Shown in pieces: positions 9,421 to 17,285 of a DNA stretch of 64,000 bases. The notes under the pieces were generated by a model, which was given only the letters and a program-made list of their open reading frames with translations, was not told where the DNA came from and searched no databases. Where the stretch lies: positions 1,178,001 to 1,242,000 of the forward strand of contig CALNYS010000004.1 of NCBI GenBank assembly GCA_942490855.1, written 5' to 3'. The stretch is from CALNYS01 sp942490855. GTDB lineage: Bacteria; Planctomycetota; Phycisphaerae; Phycisphaerales; UBA1924. The position numbers and the translations under genes were made by a program. Within the stretch, counting starts at the first letter, position 1, and the number at the start of each line of letters is the position of its first letter.

Positions 9421-9933
9421 ATGCCCGCATGGAACCGGTGGTATCACGTCACAGGATCAACCTACGGGACGTGGTTGCGGGGCGATCCGCGTGGGTGGCG
9501 CGCGCGTCATCATCGCGAACACGTCGAAGGCGATTACAAAGCCCCACCCCCAGCGGGCGCCCACGCGGCGCAGCTCGCGATCTCTCGCGCGAGCCTGAAG
9601 CGCGACCCCGTGCGCCTCTCGCCCGAGGCCCGGCGCGTCGCGTGCGACACGATGGTCGAGGCGCTTCGTTTTCATGGTTGCGACGTGAGCGCGATCGCAG
9701 TGGGCGCGACGCACTTCCACATCGTGGCGCAGTTCCCGGATCACAACCCGCGCAAGCTTGTGGGCATCGCAAAGAAACGCAGCGCCCGCGCGCTCAGTGA
9801 ACGGGCGCTAGTCGAAGCGGGCGGCGTGTGGGCGGTGCGTTCACGCGCCGCAGGAATCAATGATGAGGGGCACTTGCGAGCGGCGATACGATATGTACAG
9901 AGGCATGCCAGGCAACAGGCTGCGACAATCTGA
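9421..9933 (+). CDS. HUH/Y1 transposase-like protein (IS200/REP-associated type)
   Basis: The 170-residue product matches the general plan of Y1 (IS200/REP-associated) HUH endonucleases. An N-terminal strand WYHVTGSTYGTWLRGD is followed by a basic segment (RARHHREHVEGDYK). The central motif THFHIVAQF carries the His-hydrophobic-His metal site. A C-terminal helix IRYVQRHARQ provides a candidate catalytic tyrosine. Y1 enzymes nick single-stranded DNA by a 5'-phosphotyrosine link. No flanking IS ends were identified, so mobility is not shown; a domesticated or RAYT-like role is possible. It opens a low-GC patch right after the groEL terminator. The start ATG at 9421 is chosen because upstream codons overlap the terminator. 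Confidence 0.6.
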   Translation: MPAWNRWYHVTGSTYGTWLRGDPRGWRARHHREHVEGDYKAPPPAGAHAAQLAISRASLKRDPVRLSPEARRVACDTMVEALRFHGCDVSAIAVGATHFHIVAQFPDHNPRKLVGIAKKRSARALSERALVEAGGVWAVRSRAAGINDEGHLRAAIRYVQRHARQQAATI

Positions 9934-9978
9934 ACTCCTCGTTTTCTAGTCTGGTAGGTATCGAGAAAGGTACAGGTC

Positions 9979-10338
9979 ATGAGGTTTTTATTTCGTTTCG
10001 TACTTGGAACATTGATAGCAGTCAGCTTATTGCTGGCAGGGCTGCTTCTTGTTCCGACTATCGAGCGAGTGAGCAGCTCGTATTCGTCCGGAAAGCCTGA
10101 TGCAGCAGCGATCGCTGATCTTGTTGTAAACGTGTCTCTTGCAATTGCATGGCTCGTATTGCCGGCAATGATTGGGATTGTGCTTCTGATCGAAAATCAT
10201 CTGCACCGCCTTCGCCGTCTAGCAGACAGTGAGATCAGGCGCATTGCTGCATCGATGGATCGATTGGAAAACAATCTGGCTGCGATCAACAGGAAGACTC
10301 TTGATATTCCCGCAAAGCAGGAGTCTACGAGAGACTAG
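9979..10338 (+). CDS. Small two-span membrane protein with coiled-coil tail, atypical base composition
   Basis: The 119-residue product has two membrane segments (about residues 7-28 and 48-72). A helical, probably coiled-coil tail follows (HLHRLRRLADSEIRRIAASMDRLENNLAAINRK). I recognise no family. Its codons use many A/T third positions (for example gtttttatttcgtttcgt), unlike the surrounding genes, so recent transfer is likely. It lies 45 bp after the HUH-like gene on the same strand and has AAAGG upstream of its ATG. The pair may have arrived together. Confidence 0.7.
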   Translation: MRFLFRFVLGTLIAVSLLLAGLLLVPTIERVSSSYSSGKPDAAAIADLVVNVSLAIAWLVLPAMIGIVLLIENHLHRLRRLADSEIRRIAASMDRLENNLAAINRKTLDIPAKQESTRD

Positions 10339-10360
10339 GGGCGTGAAAAAAGCAATGGAT

Positions 10361-10395
10361 ACGTTGGCTTGCAGCGACTAAAGCTGCGGTTAACG
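10361..10395. other. Imperfect hairpin at the end of the low-GC patch
   Basis: GCAGC (10371-10375) and GCTGC (10383-10387) pair around a seven-base loop. Outer bases CGTT and AACG extend the symmetry. No T run follows, so it is not a standard terminator. It marks the return to high-GC sequence and could be a remnant of an element end, but that is speculative. Confidence 0.3.
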
Positions 10396-10409
10396 CGAAC
10401 GCGCGCCTC

Positions 10410-11213
10410 TCACAAACACCCACCCCACCCCGCCAGCACGATCGCCAGGTCGCTTGAGTCCACCACGCCGTTGCCGTCGAGGTCGGCGGGGCAGGTGCTC
10501 GCTTGGTCGAAGCGGAGGTTGTCGAAGGTGACGATCATGGAGTCGGCGTCGACGACGATGCTGTCTGAGGGTGGGTCGGCGGCGCCGTCCATCGCGGCGA
10601 GGCTGGGGACGTCCACCACGTTGTTCCCGTTGATGAAGACGCGCTGGCGCCCGTCGCCCAGGTTCTCGAGGCGGAGCGAGACGGGGACGCCGAACTGGAA
10701 CGTGCCGACGAAGACGGGCGGGCTGACGAAGCTGGTGATCGCGCTGATCTCCATGCTCGTGACGTCGAAACCGATGGCGTGGACGGGGTCGAGGTCGCCG
10801 CCGAAGACGATGACGGAGGAGTTGGGGACGGCGCCTCGCTTGGTTGCGAGCTCGTCGAAGACGAGGTCGAGGGTCACGACGCCGAACTCGGGGGTGAAGG
10901 CCCGGAAGGCCTCGCCGAAGTCGCCCGGGCCGAACCCGTCGGGCGTGATGCGTGCGGCGTGCCCGGTGAGCGGCGCGGGGAGGGTGTCGTCAACGACCTC
11001 CGCGAGGAGCGTTTCCCAGCCGAGCTGGCCGTCGAGATCGCCCAGCGTGTACCCCTCGCTCGCCTCGAATCCGGTCTCGTAGACGGGGGCGGCGCCGCGG
11101 GGAGCGGAGGCGGCGCTGCGGGTGTGGCCCTCGCTCACGAGGCGCTGGAAGCGCGTCTCGGCGTGAGCGGACGCGGCGACAGCGGACAGGCACAGCAGGG
11201 GGATCAGGCGCAT
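10410..11213 (-). CDS. Secreted beta-sandwich protein with C-terminal GC-type dockerin-like repeat
   Basis: The 267-residue protein begins with a signal peptide (MRLIPLLCLSAVAASAHA). A beta-rich domain follows, about residues 45-235, that resembles LamG/concanavalin-like sandwiches: YETGFEASEGYTLGDLDGQLGW early and MIVTFDNLRFDQ at its end. It closes with CPADLDGNGVVDSSDLAIVLAGWGGC, a single EF-hand/dockerin-like repeat bracketed by two cysteines. The ATG at 11213 has GGAGGAG upstream. The related protein at 11865-13262 lies just upstream on the same strand, with a DUF1801 gene between. No cohesin partner is visible, so attachment by this repeat is inferred from the family name only. Confidence 0.85.
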   Translation of the reverse strand: MRLIPLLCLSAVAASAHAETRFQRLVSEGHTRSAASAPRGAAPVYETGFEASEGYTLGDLDGQLGWETLLAEVVDDTLPAPLTGHAARITPDGFGPGDFGEAFRAFTPEFGVVTLDLVFDELATKRGAVPNSSVIVFGGDLDPVHAIGFDVTSMEISAITSFVSPPVFVGTFQFGVPVSLRLENLGDGRQRVFINGNNVVDVPSLAAMDGAADPPSDSIVVDADSMIVTFDNLRFDQASTCPADLDGNGVVDSSDLAIVLAGWGGCL

Positions 11214-11287
11214 GGGGACTCTCCTCCGCGGCATTGGTACACGGCGGCGGGGGCGAGGACAAGGAGAAACCAGCGGATTCGCGGGCG

Positions 11288-11854
11288 TCAGCGGCGCGTA
11301 GTCTTCTCTGCGGCTTTCTTTCGGACGGTCTTCTTCGCGGTCTTCGCGGTCGTGGCTTTTTTCTTCGCCGTCTTCTTCGCGGTCTTCTTGCGCACCGGTC
11401 GCGTCGCGCTGAGGCTGGCTTCGTACGCGGCGATGAACTTCTTGAGCGTCATCCGCTTGATGGTCTTCCCGACGACGTCGAGCGGGACGTCGTCGAGTGT
11501 CTTGATGCGCACGCAGCTTTTGCCCATGTCGAGCTTCGCGCCGGTCTTCGTCCACGCGTCACGGAAGCGCTCGACCTCGTCCTCGTCGCAGTAGAGGCAG
11601 AAGAGGTAGAGGGAGACAGCGTTCTTCTGCGACGCGAGGCTCAGGAAGGGGAGGGGCTGGGTCGGGTCGCAGTGGTAGCCGTCGGGGTAGACGCTGTGCG
11701 GCACGGCGTACCCGATCATGCCGTACTGCATGACCTCCTTGACCTGCGGGTCGAGGTTGGTCTTGATGACGGCGCGCAGGGCCTTGACGGTCTTCCGCCG
11801 GTCGTCGGGGAGTTCCTTGAGGTACTGCGCGACGGTGGTTGCGGAGGATTGCAT
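11288..11854 (-). CDS. DUF1801-domain protein with lysine-rich H1-like C-terminal tail
   Basis: The 188-residue product has a DUF1801 fold (about residues 1-140). Typical blocks are YLKELPDDRRKTVKALRAVI, MQYGMIGYAVP and MGKSCVRIKTLDDVPLDVV. A 45-residue tail made almost only of Lys, Ala, Thr and Arg (KKTAKKTAKKKATTAKTAKK) follows. Family members include frataxin-like or iron-related proteins, but function is poorly established. The tail resembles histone H1 C-termini and the N-terminus of the DksA-like protein at 681-1589, suggesting DNA or polyanion binding. The gene starts 10 bp after the upstream secreted-protein stop, with AAAGGA before ATG 11854, so it is likely co-transcribed with that gene. 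Confidence 0.82.
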   Translation of the reverse strand: MQSSATTVAQYLKELPDDRRKTVKALRAVIKTNLDPQVKEVMQYGMIGYAVPHSVYPDGYHCDPTQPLPFLSLASQKNAVSLYLFCLYCDEDEVERFRDAWTKTGAKLDMGKSCVRIKTLDDVPLDVVGKTIKRMTLKKFIAAYEASLSATRPVRKKTAKKTAKKKATTAKTAKKTVRKKAAEKTTRR

Positions 11855-11864
11855 CGCGCGTCCT

Positions 11865-13262
11865 TTACGGGCAGGGGCCCCACGCGGCGAGGAGCGTCGC
11901 GAGGTCGGCTGAGTCAACGGCGTCGTCGCCTGTGAAGTCGCCCGGGCATCCTCCCCCGTTGATGTCGGTGAGGGTGATGTTGTCGATGACGAGGCTGCTG
12001 GTGCCGCTGGAGAAGCTGACGAGGTTGATCGCCGGGTCGTCGGGGCGGACGGACAGCCCTTCGTAGGCGAGCGCGCCGTCGAGGTAGATGCGCTGCATCC
12101 CGTCGCCGAAGAGCTCGGCTCGTATGTCAAGGATGGTAAACCCGCTGCGGGACCCGACGGTCTCGGACGAGCCGCGCGTGCGGACGCTGATGCTTCCCGA
12201 TGTTCTCGACAAGATGATCGTGGCGAGCTGGTAGTCACTGACGGTGTCGACGAGCGTTAGGGAGGCGGGGGCGATGTCGCCGCGGGCCCCGCTGGCGTCG
12301 TACACGACAGTGGCGCTGACCGAACCGTAGAAAGGCGCTGTCGCCAGATGCGCGACGCAGCTGGTCTGCGTTTCGTCGGGGTTGAGGATGGCGGCGAGGT
12401 CGCCGAACTGAGCGAGCCCGAGGTCGCCGAGCACGGTGCAGCCCGCGGTCCATCCGCCCTGTCCGTCGAGGGGGCCTTCGACGTATCCCTCGGAGGGTTC
12501 GAACTCGATCACGGTGTCAGCCGGGCCGGTGTGGCAGGCTCCCCACGCGGCGAGGAGCTCGGCGAGGTCGGGTGAGCCGACGGCTCCGTCGCCGGAAAGG
12601 TCCGCGTCGCACGACGGGATCGGCCCCGTGAAGCGCACGTTGTCGAGGGTCGCGTTCAGGTCCCCGTCGACGAGGAATCCAAACTCCGACGTCGGGGCTT
12701 CGCTCCCGCCGAGGCTCACGGGCAGGCTGACGCCCGCGTACACCTGCTGACCGTCGATGTGGACGCGCTGCTGGCCGTCGCCGTCGTTATCGACTCGGAA
12801 GGACAGCACGTTGCCCGGCGAGTAGTTCCCGATGGTCTCGAGGCCCCCGGCGGTGACGAGCTCGATCGCGCCGCTCGCGAAGCGGACCGCGTGGATCAGT
12901 TCCTCAGCGGGGCCGAGGATCTCGAGCTCCGCGTCGGAGTTGCCGCCGCGTGCGCCGGGCGGGATGTCGAAGCGGAGGTCGAATGAGATCGAGCCGTGCT
13001 CGCTCGGGAGCGTCCGCGTCATGCTGACAGCGCCAGGGCCGGCGGGGGGTTCGAGGAGCACCGCTTGCCCCGTCAGCGGCGCGGGGCCGACGCCGTCGAT
13101 CACGAGCGCGGCGCCGCTCCCGACGACGGCCCATCCGTCTTGGCCGTCGAGAGCGCCGGCGGTGTAGCCCTGATCGAAGTCGAATCCGGACTCGTAGAAG
13201 ACGCCGCCGGCGAAGGCGACAGACGCGAGCGAGAGAACAATGGCGGCGACGAACACGTGCAT
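11865..13262 (-). CDS. Secreted protein with two beta-sandwich + dockerin-like modules in tandem
   Basis: The 465-residue protein has a signal peptide (MHVFVAAIVLSLASVAFAG) and then the same module twice. Module 1, about residues 20-240, is a beta-sandwich starting YESGFDFDQGYTAGALDGQDGW and ending in CDADLSGDGAVGSPDLAELLAAWGAC. Module 2, about residues 250-465, starts IEFEPSEGYVEGPLDGQGGW and ends CPGDFTGDDAVDSADLATLLAAWGPC. An EF-hand/dockerin repeat in mid-protein is unusual, since it is normally terminal. An internal gene duplication or fusion of two neighbours is the likely origin. ATG 13262 has a strong AAAGGAGG. It is divergent from the GT39 gene. Confidence 0.85.
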   Translation of the reverse strand: MHVFVAAIVLSLASVAFAGGVFYESGFDFDQGYTAGALDGQDGWAVVGSGAALVIDGVGPAPLTGQAVLLEPPAGPGAVSMTRTLPSEHGSISFDLRFDIPPGARGGNSDAELEILGPAEELIHAVRFASGAIELVTAGGLETIGNYSPGNVLSFRVDNDGDGQQRVHIDGQQVYAGVSLPVSLGGSEAPTSEFGFLVDGDLNATLDNVRFTGPIPSCDADLSGDGAVGSPDLAELLAAWGACHTGPADTVIEFEPSEGYVEGPLDGQGGWTAGCTVLGDLGLAQFGDLAAILNPDETQTSCVAHLATAPFYGSVSATVVYDASGARGDIAPASLTLVDTVSDYQLATIILSRTSGSISVRTRGSSETVGSRSGFTILDIRAELFGDGMQRIYLDGALAYEGLSVRPDDPAINLVSFSSGTSSLVIDNITLTDINGGGCPGDFTGDDAVDSADLATLLAAWGPCP

Positions 13263-13387
13263 GGGCTTCCTCCTTTGGGGCGACGGCGCGTCTGGCGCGC
13301 ACGGTCGTAGGTTCTCCTGAATACCGCAGACAACACCCTGATACAAGGCAAACTTCTCCACGCGCGTCAGGGTATCGTGCACGCTGG

Positions 13388-14917
13388 ATGAATAGCTCAG
13401 CGACCATTCAGGACGACGCGACCGGCCCGGACGCACGCGATGCGCGCCCCGCCCGGATCGCGAGGTTGCTCCTCGCCTTCCACCTCCTCGCGTGGACGCT
13501 CGTCCCGTGGGCCGTCAACGACGCCCTCCCGCTCGACACGATCGAGGCGCTGGCGTGGGGGCGCGAGTGGCGGCTCGGGTACGACAAGCACCCGCCGCTC
13601 TCGGCGTGGGCCGCCGAGCTCGCGGGGCGCGCCGGCGGCGGCTCGGACGTCGGGCTCTACGCGCTTAGCGCGTTGTGCACGACGATCGGCCTCTGGGTGA
13701 TGTGGCGGCTTTCGCGGGAGTTGCTCGGGCAGAAGCGGGCGCTGCTGGCGCTCGTGCTGAGCGAAGGGATCTTCTACCACCACTTCACGTCGCCCGAGTT
13801 CAACGTGAACGTGCTGCAGATCCCGCTGTGGGCGGGGGCGATGCTCGGCTACTGGCGCGGCGTGCGCACGGGGCGCCTCGGGTGGTGGGCGCTGCTGGGG
13901 GTGTGCGTCGGTCTGGCGCTGCTCTCGAAGTACCTCGCGGGCGCGCTGCTGATCGCGATGGCGATCGACACGCTCTGGCGCGAGCGACGCGTGCTGAAAA
14001 CGCCCGGGCCCTATCTCGCGGCGGCGCTGTGCGTGGGGATCTTCGCCCCGCACGCGGTCTGGCTCGTCGAGAACGATTTCATCTCGCTCACCTACGGCGT
14101 GCGCCGCGCGGGCGGGGCCTCGCACGAGTGGATGAACCACCTGGTGCACCCGGTGAAGTTCATCGGCGCGCAGCTCGCGGCGGCCGGCGCGGTCGGCTGG
14201 CTGCTGCTGGTGTGGAAGCCGTCGCGCCGGGAGTCGAGCGAGGGCGAGGCGCGGGCGCGCTCGTTCCTGTTCCTGATGACGGTGGGGCCCATCGGCGCCC
14301 TGGCGGCGCTGTCGCTCGCGACGGGGTTCGAGCTGCGTTCGATGTGGGCGACGCCGATGCTGCTGGCGCTGGCGCCGTGCGCGCTGGCGTTCCTCGTCGT
14401 GCAATACCCGACGATCAAGCGCGTGGACGGGACGGTGTGGGCGGTTGTCGTCATCGTCGCGCCCGTGCTGGCGTACGCGGGGACGGGCGCGCTGACGATG
14501 GGGTTCCGCGACAAGCCCAAGCGGGTGAACTACCCGGGGCCCGCGCTGGGCGCTGAGGTCCAGCGCCTGTGGCGCGAGCGCACGGGGCAGCCGTTGCTGG
14601 TGGTCGTTGGGAGCGAGTGGGAGGGGGGGCTCGTGGGCTGGTACGCCCCCGACCGCCCGAGCGTGTACATCGGCGCCAGCGAGACGCGGGCGCAGTGGTG
14701 CAACGACGACCTCGTCCGCTCGACGGGGGCGATGATCGTGTGGACGAAATCCATCGACGCGGACGCCGACCCGGCGACCTTCGCGCCAATGCCCTGCGAC
14801 CCGGCCCGCTTTGGCGGGGCCGAGGCGTTGCCCGACATCGTCCTGCCCTACCCCTCCGCGCCCGATAAAGCGGGCGCCCGCTTCGGCGTGGCGCTGATCC
14901 CGGCGCAGGGGGGGTGA
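13388..14917 (+). CDS. GT39/ArnT-like integral membrane glycosyltransferase
   Basis: The 509-residue polytopic protein resembles family 39 glycosyltransferases (PMT/ArnT), which move a sugar from a polyprenyl-phosphate donor to protein or lipid at the outer face of the membrane. The first periplasmic loop has LPLDTIEALAWGREWRLGYDKHPP, where the acidic residue and the HPP motif are typical of the catalytic loop. About ten hydrophobic segments run to residue 370. A soluble C-terminal domain follows. The GT2 gene 28 bp downstream would make the lipid-linked donor, a common pairing. The acceptor is unknown. Confidence 0.87.
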   Translation: MNSSATIQDDATGPDARDARPARIARLLLAFHLLAWTLVPWAVNDALPLDTIEALAWGREWRLGYDKHPPLSAWAAELAGRAGGGSDVGLYALSALCTTIGLWVMWRLSRELLGQKRALLALVLSEGIFYHHFTSPEFNVNVLQIPLWAGAMLGYWRGVRTGRLGWWALLGVCVGLALLSKYLAGALLIAMAIDTLWRERRVLKTPGPYLAAALCVGIFAPHAVWLVENDFISLTYGVRRAGGASHEWMNHLVHPVKFIGAQLAAAGAVGWLLLVWKPSRRESSEGEARARSFLFLMTVGPIGALAALSLATGFELRSMWATPMLLALAPCALAFLVVQYPTIKRVDGTVWAVVVIVAPVLAYAGTGALTMGFRDKPKRVNYPGPALGAEVQRLWRERTGQPLLVVVGSEWEGGLVGWYAPDRPSVYIGASETRAQWCNDDLVRSTGAMIVWTKSIDADADPATFAPMPCDPARFGGAEALPDIVLPYPSAPDKAGARFGVALIPAQGG

Positions 14918-14945
14918 TCCGTCGCGGGCGCCGTACACTTGTGCG

Positions 14946-15956
14946 ATGCCCGACAGACGGAGAATCACGGTCGTCGCGCCCGTTTACAACGAACGCGAGA
15001 ACATCGCGGAGTTCGTGGCGCGCACCACCGCGGCGCTCGAGCGCTGCGAAGGCGCGGCGTGGAACGTCGTGCTCGTTGACGACGGAAGCGCCGACGACAC
15101 CGCCGAGCGCGTGCTGGCGCTGCGCGAGAGCGAGCCGCGTGTCGGGCTGGTGCGCTTGTCGCGCAACTTCGGACACCAGGCGGCGCTGAGCGCCGGGCTC
15201 GACGCCGCGACTGGCGACGCCGTGGTGCTTATCGACGCCGACCTCCAGGACCCGCCCGAGCTCATCCCCGAGCTCTACGACGCGTGGGCCGGCGGCGCGG
15301 AGGTGGTGCTGGCGCAGCGGCGCTCGCGCGAGGACCGCGGCGTGCGCGGCGTGGGCTTCCGCGCGTTCCACACCCTCTTCCGTTTCGTGACCGACTTCCC
15401 GATCCCCTCGGACACCGGCATCTTCGGGCTCCTCGACCGGCGCGCCGCCGACGAGCTGCGCCGCCTCAGCGAGCGCAACCGCTTCCTACCGGGGCTGCGT
15501 TCGTGGATCGGGTTCCGCTCGACGACCGTCTACTACGACCGCGCCGGGCGCGCCGCGGGCGAGCCCAAGCAGACGCTCCGCCGTCTGATCCGCTACGCGA
15601 TGGACGGCGTGCTGAGCTTCTCCTACAAGCCGCTGCGCCTGATGACCTACGCCGGCGCGCTCATCAGCCTCGCCGGGTTCTCGCTCGCGGTGTACTTCGT
15701 CGCCAAGCGCCTTCTCGGCGTTGAGACGGCCGAGACGGGCTTCACCACCCTCGTCACGCTCATCCTGGGCATGGGCGGCGTGCAGCTGCTGGCGCTCGGG
15801 CTCGTGGGCGAGTACATCGCGCGCATCTACGACGAGGTGAAGAACCGCCCGCTCTACATCGTCAGCCGCACGCACGGCGTGGGCGTGGGCGAGGACGCGG
15901 TCGAGCCCACCGTGCTCGCGCGGGGCCCGAAGGCGCCCGCCGAGACCGGCGCGTAA
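14946..15956 (+). CDS. GT2 polyprenyl-phosphate glycosyltransferase (ArnC/GtrB/DPM1-like)
   Basis: The 336-residue product has a GT-A catalytic domain (about residues 1-225): VVAPVYNERENI, VDDGSADDT, and DADLQDPPE, which carries the metal-binding acidic motif. Two C-terminal membrane segments (about residues 237-258 and 272-296) and the EYIARIYDEVKNRPLY tail are typical of GtrB/ArnC enzymes that make undecaprenyl-phosphate sugars. It follows the GT39 gene by 28 bp, so the two probably form a donor-synthesis and transfer pair. The nucleotide sugar used cannot be told. Confidence 0.92.
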   Translation: MPDRRRITVVAPVYNERENIAEFVARTTAALERCEGAAWNVVLVDDGSADDTAERVLALRESEPRVGLVRLSRNFGHQAALSAGLDAATGDAVVLIDADLQDPPELIPELYDAWAGGAEVVLAQRRSREDRGVRGVGFRAFHTLFRFVTDFPIPSDTGIFGLLDRRAADELRRLSERNRFLPGLRSWIGFRSTTVYYDRAGRAAGEPKQTLRRLIRYAMDGVLSFSYKPLRLMTYAGALISLAGFSLAVYFVAKRLLGVETAETGFTTLVTLILGMGGVQLLALGLVGEYIARIYDEVKNRPLYIVSRTHGVGVGEDAVEPTVLARGPKAPAETGA

Positions 15957-15984
15957 AAAAAACGCCCGGCGTGAACCGGGCGTT
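15953..15984 (-). terminator. Intrinsic terminator of the PepSY-FKBP gene
   Basis: AACGCCCGG (15961-15969) pairs with CCGGGCGTT (15976-15984) around a six-base loop. Eight or more A's to its left (15955-15962) become a T run on the minus strand, so it terminates the leftward gene at 16010-16702. Confidence 0.85.
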
Positions 15985-16009
15985 CGTGTCGGTTGCGTTG
16001 TGGTTCGGT

Positions 16010-16702
16010 TTACTCGGCGCCCGAGACAACCTTCACGAGCTCGACGTCGAAGACGAGCATCGCGTTGGGGGGGATGGCGCCGCGGCGACCCTGCGGGCCG
16101 TAGGCGAGCTTGCCGGGGATGACCAGCTTCCACTTCGCGCCCTCGCTCATCATGCCGACGCCTTCGGTCCAGCCGGAGATCACCTGGTTGAGGCCGAAGG
16201 TCGCGGTCTGCCCGCGGTCAACGGAGCTGTCGAACTTGTTGCCGTCGACGAAGTAGCCGGTGTAGTGGACCTCGACCTTGGCGGTCGAGTCAGCCGGCTT
16301 GGCGCCCGAGCCCTCTTCGACGACGAAGTACATCAGCCCGGAGTCGGTGGTGTGCATCTCCTGATCGCTGAGGTCCCAGCCGGGGAAGCGACCGGAGGTC
16401 TCCTTCTTGAGGATCGAGCCGTTCATCGCGTTGACGGTCACCTCGTGGCGGGCCGCGTCGGTGTACAGGGTGACGATGGCCTGCGGGGTGTCGGTGTCGA
16501 GGATCATCTCGACGCCAGCGGCCGCGCCGCCGGTTTCCTTCTCAGCGATCGAGACGCACTGCGTCAGCGATGTGCTGCAGGACTCGATCTTGTCTTTGTA
16601 CACGCCGGGTTCGGGGGGCAGGCTCGTGAGGTCCATCTGGGCTCCGGAAACAGCGCAGGCGGCGGAAACAGCCGCGGCGGCGAGAAGGGTGGTCAGTCGC
16701 AT
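16010..16702 (-). CDS. Exported PepSY-like + FKBP-type peptidyl-prolyl isomerase
   Basis: The 230-residue product has a signal peptide (MRLTTLLAAAAVSAACAVSGA). Residues about 40-105 look like a PepSY domain (CVSIAEKETGGAAAGVEMIL, then RHEVTVNAMNGSILKKE). A C-terminal FKBP domain spans about residues 115-228, with VEVHYTGYFVDGNKFDSS, GLNQVISGWTEGVGMMSEG, LAYGPQGRRGAIPPNAMLVF and DVELVKV. FKBPs speed cis-trans proline isomerisation during folding, here in the periplasm. PepSY domains often inhibit or accompany proteases. The fusion suggests a folding factor with a protease or ligand-binding partner, which is inference. ATG 16702 is used because it starts the signal peptide. It is divergent from ytoQ. 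Confidence 0.88.
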   Translation of the reverse strand: MRLTTLLAAAAVSAACAVSGAQMDLTSLPPEPGVYKDKIESCSTSLTQCVSIAEKETGGAAAGVEMILDTDTPQAIVTLYTDAARHEVTVNAMNGSILKKETSGRFPGWDLSDQEMHTTDSGLMYFVVEEGSGAKPADSTAKVEVHYTGYFVDGNKFDSSVDRGQTATFGLNQVISGWTEGVGMMSEGAKWKLVIPGKLAYGPQGRRGAIPPNAMLVFDVELVKVVSGAE

Positions 16703-16820
16703 AGGGGTCTCGTCCTCTCGTAAGGGGTAGGGGGTCGATCGTTCGAGGGGCAACAGGCTAACGGACCCGAGCGCCCGACGCCGCGCGTACACTCCTCCGG
16801 CATCGCAGAGGAGGCACACG

Positions 16821-17285
16821 ATGAGTCTGACGGTTTACCTGGCCGGTGAGATCCATACGGATTGGCGAGATTCCATCATTTCTGGGGCCGCCGAGGGCGG
16901 TTTGGACGTCCGTTTCACGTCCCCGGTCCTCGACCACAGCGCCAGCGACGACTGCGGGCCCGCGATCCTGGGCCCCCAGGACGACCCTTTCTGGCACGAT
17001 CACACCAGCGCGAAGATCAACGCCATCCGCACCCGCTCGGCGATCGAGGAGGCGGACGTGGTCGTTGTCCGCTTCGGCGACCAGTACAAGCAGTGGAACG
17101 CCGCGTTCGACGCCGGGCAGGCCGCCGCCCTCGGCACGCCGCTTATCACGCTCCACTCGCCCGAGCACCGCCACGCGATGAAGGAGATCGACGCCGCGGC
17201 CCTCGCGGTCGCCCAGCGCCCCGAGCAGGTCGTCGAGATCCTGCGCTACGTCCTCACGGGCGAGCTCGCGGGGGTGAACGCGTGA
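16821..17285 (+). CDS. ytoQ: YtoQ family protein (nucleoside 2-deoxyribosyltransferase-like fold)
   Basis: The 154-residue protein matches the YtoQ family from its first residues (LTVYLAGEIHTDWRD) onward. Other conserved parts are FTSPVLDHSASDDCG, ILGPQDDPFWHDH, INAIRTRSAIEEADVVVVRFGDQYKQWNAAFDAG and TLHSPEHRHAMKEID. The fold is related to nucleoside deoxyribosyltransferases, but the reaction is not established. The length is normal for the family. The stop overlaps the GTG start of the next gene by four bases, and 118 bp separate it from the divergent FKBP gene. Confidence 0.9.
   Translation: MSLTVYLAGEIHTDWRDSIISGAAEGGLDVRFTSPVLDHSASDDCGPAILGPQDDPFWHDHTSAKINAIRTRSAIEEADVVVVRFGDQYKQWNAAFDAGQAAALGTPLITLHSPEHRHAMKEIDAAALAVAQRPEQVVEILRYVLTGELAGVNA

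Noticed and set aside
10361..10395. attC-like site at the end of the low-GC patch
   Set aside because: The outer bases read GTT...AAC, opposite to the RYYYAAC...GTTRRRY core of attC, so a cassette-integron reading fails.
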